A stretch of DNA of 21,902 nucleotides from a virus. A model generated the notes under the pieces. The model saw nothing but the letters and a program-made list of their open reading frames with translations. It was not told the origin of the DNA and searched no databases. The stretch is taken from positions 1 to 21,902 of IMG/VR virus record IMGVR_UViG_3300046010_006947; one strand, written 5' to 3'. The position numbers and the translations under genes are program-made. Every line of letters starts with the position of its first letter. The first letter of the stretch is position 1. Positions 19,914-21,902 of the stretch are shown one piece after another.

Positions 19914-20937
19914 TGAAACAAGAAGAATAATTATTAAGAAGGGGGCTGGAACTCCGACAATTCCAACGAGTAACGACCATAGAGATGGGTCATGGATAGC
20001 AACTGATTTATATATCGGTGAGTTTTATATGGACACTGTAACAGGTAGTATTTATACACGTACATTAAGTGGTATAGAAGAAATTATTTATGATGTTGCA
20101 AACTTTGAATTATTGAGTAATAAAGCAACTAATTTCAGTGTAATTAACAATACTAAATACCCAACAACTCAAGCAGTAGAAAACCAAATTGATGCTAAAT
20201 TATTAGCTGAAAACTACTGGATTGTAGGAAGTGCGGAAATTGCACGAGGTTATAGAGCTCAACATAATTCAACAACTGTATTATCTGAGAATATTGCAGT
20301 GGGAACATTACAAGGAACGGCAACGGCTGTGGCTATATCAAACACTTCTATACAAACTAAAAAAACAAGATTGAAAATAGGAGTATCGACACCTGCATTA
20401 AATGGTATTTGTGGTTATAGATCAACAAGTGCATTCAATATTATTGGTACAGGGTGGAAAATGGCGGTGGCATTTGGTGTAAGTGATACAGGATTCAACA
20501 CTGGAGCAAGACAATTTTATGGAATGACGGCTTCAACTGCTTCGCTAGGATTATCTTCTACTGTTACTGTTGAAAGCTTGTTAAATATTATCGGTATTGG
20601 ATCAGATGCAACGGATACTAATTTACAAATATTCCACAATGATGGAAGTGGTACAGCCACAAAAATAGATTTAGGATCTAACTTCCCTGCAAACAGAACT
20701 TCTGGAGCGTTAGCAACTGATTTTTTTGTGTTTGAAATGTACAATCCTTTTGATTCTATGAATGTATATTACAAAGTTACGTCTTTAGAAAACAACGTGA
20801 CAGTTGAGGGTACAATCACAACAAATTTACCAAGTGATACAACGCCTATAACCATCCAAGCTTGCAGGACGTCTGGAAGTTCATCAAATGCCTGTTCATT
20901 TGATATTAGTCAATTAACTTTAAATTGTTTGTCATGA
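19906..20937 (+). CDS. Tail fibre or receptor-binding protein
   Basis: A 343-residue protein. The N-terminal part (DGSWIATDLYIGEFYMDTVTGSIYTRT) is an anchoring segment, followed by LSNKATNFSVINNTKYPTTQAVENQIDAKL, a linker that recurs in Bacteroidetes tail fibres. From about residue 105 the protein is rich in Ser, Thr and Gly and looks like a beta-sandwich or lectin head, ending with CSFDISQLTLNCLS. The four or more cysteines in the head are unusual for a cytoplasmically made fibre. Likely role: recognition of the host surface. Confidence 0.7.
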   Translation: MSDETRRIIIKKGAGTPTIPTSNDHRDGSWIATDLYIGEFYMDTVTGSIYTRTLSGIEEIIYDVANFELLSNKATNFSVINNTKYPTTQAVENQIDAKLLAENYWIVGSAEIARGYRAQHNSTTVLSENIAVGTLQGTATAVAISNTSIQTKKTRLKIGVSTPALNGICGYRSTSAFNIIGTGWKMAVAFGVSDTGFNTGARQFYGMTASTASLGLSSTVTVESLLNIIGIGSDATDTNLQIFHNDGSGTATKIDLGSNFPANRTSGALATDFFVFEMYNPFDSMNVYYKVTSLENNVTVEGTITTNLPSDTTPITIQACRTSGSSSNACSFDISQLTLNCLS

Positions 20938-21092
20938 TAGAAGTAATACAAGAAGTAAGGGGTGCTTATACCTATGTTGAAAGTAGTTATTCAAATATTA
21001 TCAAAGTTGGCAATGAAGTTTTAAATGCTGACGTTTCAACAGAAATTACAAACCAAGAAACAATTATAAACGATTATATAGCTTCATTATAA
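20934..21092 (+). CDS. Hypothetical 52-residue protein before the tape measure gene
   Basis: A 52-codon frame joined to its neighbours by ATGA on the left and TAATG on the right, leaving no gap. The product is acidic with alternating polar and hydrophobic residues (VRGAYTYVESSYSNIIKVGNEVL) and may form a small beta-helical unit, such as a fibre tip or capping piece. Function unknown; the perfect fit makes it very likely real. Confidence 0.65.
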   Translation: MIEVIQEVRGAYTYVESSYSNIIKVGNEVLNADVSTEITNQETIINDYIASL

Positions 21093-21902
21093 TGGCACAA
21101 GAAGAAATTATTTTTAAGGTAGGAGTTGACACGGGAGATAGTGTCCAAGATGTAAACAAGGTAGGGGATGCAATTGAGAATGTAGGTAAGGACGCAAAGA
21201 AAACAGATGGCTCGTTTGTAAACCTTAGAAAAGAATTAAAAAACCTTACCGTACAATTACAGAATCTAGACCCTGCATCAAAAGAATTTGAAACAGTTGC
21301 AAAACGTGCTGGTCAAATTAAAGAACAAATGCGAGGCGTTGCTGATGCTATCAATGACGCTGATCCTGAAAAGTTTGGAGGTAAATTCCAACGTACAGCG
21401 GAGGGAATTGCAGGTGCTTTCTCAGCAGTAACAGGCGCACAAGCTTTATTTGGTCAACAATCTGAAGAAATAGAAAAGCAAATGTTAAAAGTTCAGGGAG
21501 CTATTGCTTTAACACAAGGTATTAGTGCTATGAAAGAGTTGCGTAATGATGCCACTGAGTTAGCTGGTTCGATAAAAAACAAAGTTGTAACAGCGTTTCA
21601 ATCCTTAAATGCTAGTCAAATAGCAAATGCACAAGCGACAGGTACAATGACTACTTTACAAAAGGCTTATAATGTAGTTATAGGGACTTCAACGGGTGCT
21701 TTAAAGGGGTTTAAATTGGCTTTAGCGAGTACGGGAATAGGTGCTTTGATACTTGCTTTAGGGTATTTAATTACAAATTTTGATAAATTAAAAGGTTCTT
21801 TGAGTGCTAGTTTAACAAGTGCTAAAAAGTTTGAAACCTCCACAACACAACAAGGTGAAGCGGCTAGATACGCCTCAGATAATTTTGCTGAATATGAACG
21901 TA
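21092..21902 (+). CDS. Tail tape measure protein, N-terminal part (cut by window end)
   Basis: The frame starts at 21092 and is still open after 270 codons at the window end. Residues 1-35 (IIFKVGVDTGDSVQDVNKVGDAIENVGKDAKKTDG) and the following helical region (LRKELKNLTVQLQNLDPASKEFETVAKRAGQIKEQM) are typical of tape measure proteins of Bacteroidetes phages, as is the Ala/Gly-rich helix with FSAVTGAQALFG and a hydrophobic segment at about 208-228. The protein sets tail length and is held by the chaperone coded at 14619. Its place after the fibre genes is unusual. Confidence 0.85.
   Translation, partial: MAQEEIIFKVGVDTGDSVQDVNKVGDAIENVGKDAKKTDGSFVNLRKELKNLTVQLQNLDPASKEFETVAKRAGQIKEQMRGVADAINDADPEKFGGKFQRTAEGIAGAFSAVTGAQALFGQQSEEIEKQMLKVQGAIALTQGISAMKELRNDATELAGSIKNKVVTAFQSLNASQIANAQATGTMTTLQKAYNVVIGTSTGALKGFKLALASTGIGALILALGYLITNFDKLKGSLSASLTSAKKFETSTTQQGEAARYASDNFAEYER

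Noticed and set aside
19350-20937. Diversity-generating retroelement target
   Set aside because: The lectin-like domain fits, but no reverse transcriptase and no near-identical template repeat are visible in the window.

Overview
This window is a stretch of a tailed bacteriophage genome, free or integrated, whose host is most likely a member of the Flavobacteriia (Bacteroidetes). The DNA is AT-rich, all credible genes are on the + strand, and neighbouring genes overlap by a few bases (ATGA, TAATG) with almost no Shine-Dalgarno sequences. At least seven promoters carry the Bacteroidetes -7 box TATATTTG. No integrase, repressor, tRNA, rRNA or CRISPR is visible, so temperate or lytic life style cannot be decided.

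Layout. 1-1525: six overlapping small early genes, including a MazG-like helical protein and a zinc-binding protein. 1539-2734: a separately promoted group with an exported protein, a lipoprotein and a decayed NUMOD4/HNH protein. 2746-5719: a structured leader RNA, then a winged-helix replication initiator whose gene contains five iterons at 11-bp spacing (probable origin), a primase-helicase and a small coiled-coil protein. 5722-8205: a C5 cytosine methyltransferase cut in two by a free-standing HNH endonuclease gene that has its own promoter. 8192-10784: recombination and nucleotide metabolism (NinG, ERF annealing protein, RlpA-like cell-wall protein, MazG). 10795-11750: a second structured leader and two small genes, each followed by an integron attC-like imperfect palindrome. 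11784-12485: a DUF3127-type SSB between two small genes. 12491-21902: small membrane protein, terminase small and large subunits, a tail assembly chaperone with a probable -1 frameshift, tail completion protein, tail-tip and fibre proteins, and the start of the tape measure protein.

How it works together. The initiator would bind the iterons and load the primase-helicase; SSB, ERF and NinG process and recombine the replicating DNA; MazG-like proteins would condition the nucleotide pool; the methyltransferase would protect or mark phage DNA. The late operon then packages DNA and builds a long non-contractile-type tail. Portal, protease and major capsid genes are absent between terminase and tail, so the head module lies outside the window.

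The most interesting items are the attC-flanked cassettes in a phage, the pseudoknotted leader RNA (with a similar second leader), the HNH-split methyltransferase, the 9-T slippery site and the helically phased iterons. All functional calls rest on reading motifs by eye; no database search was run.
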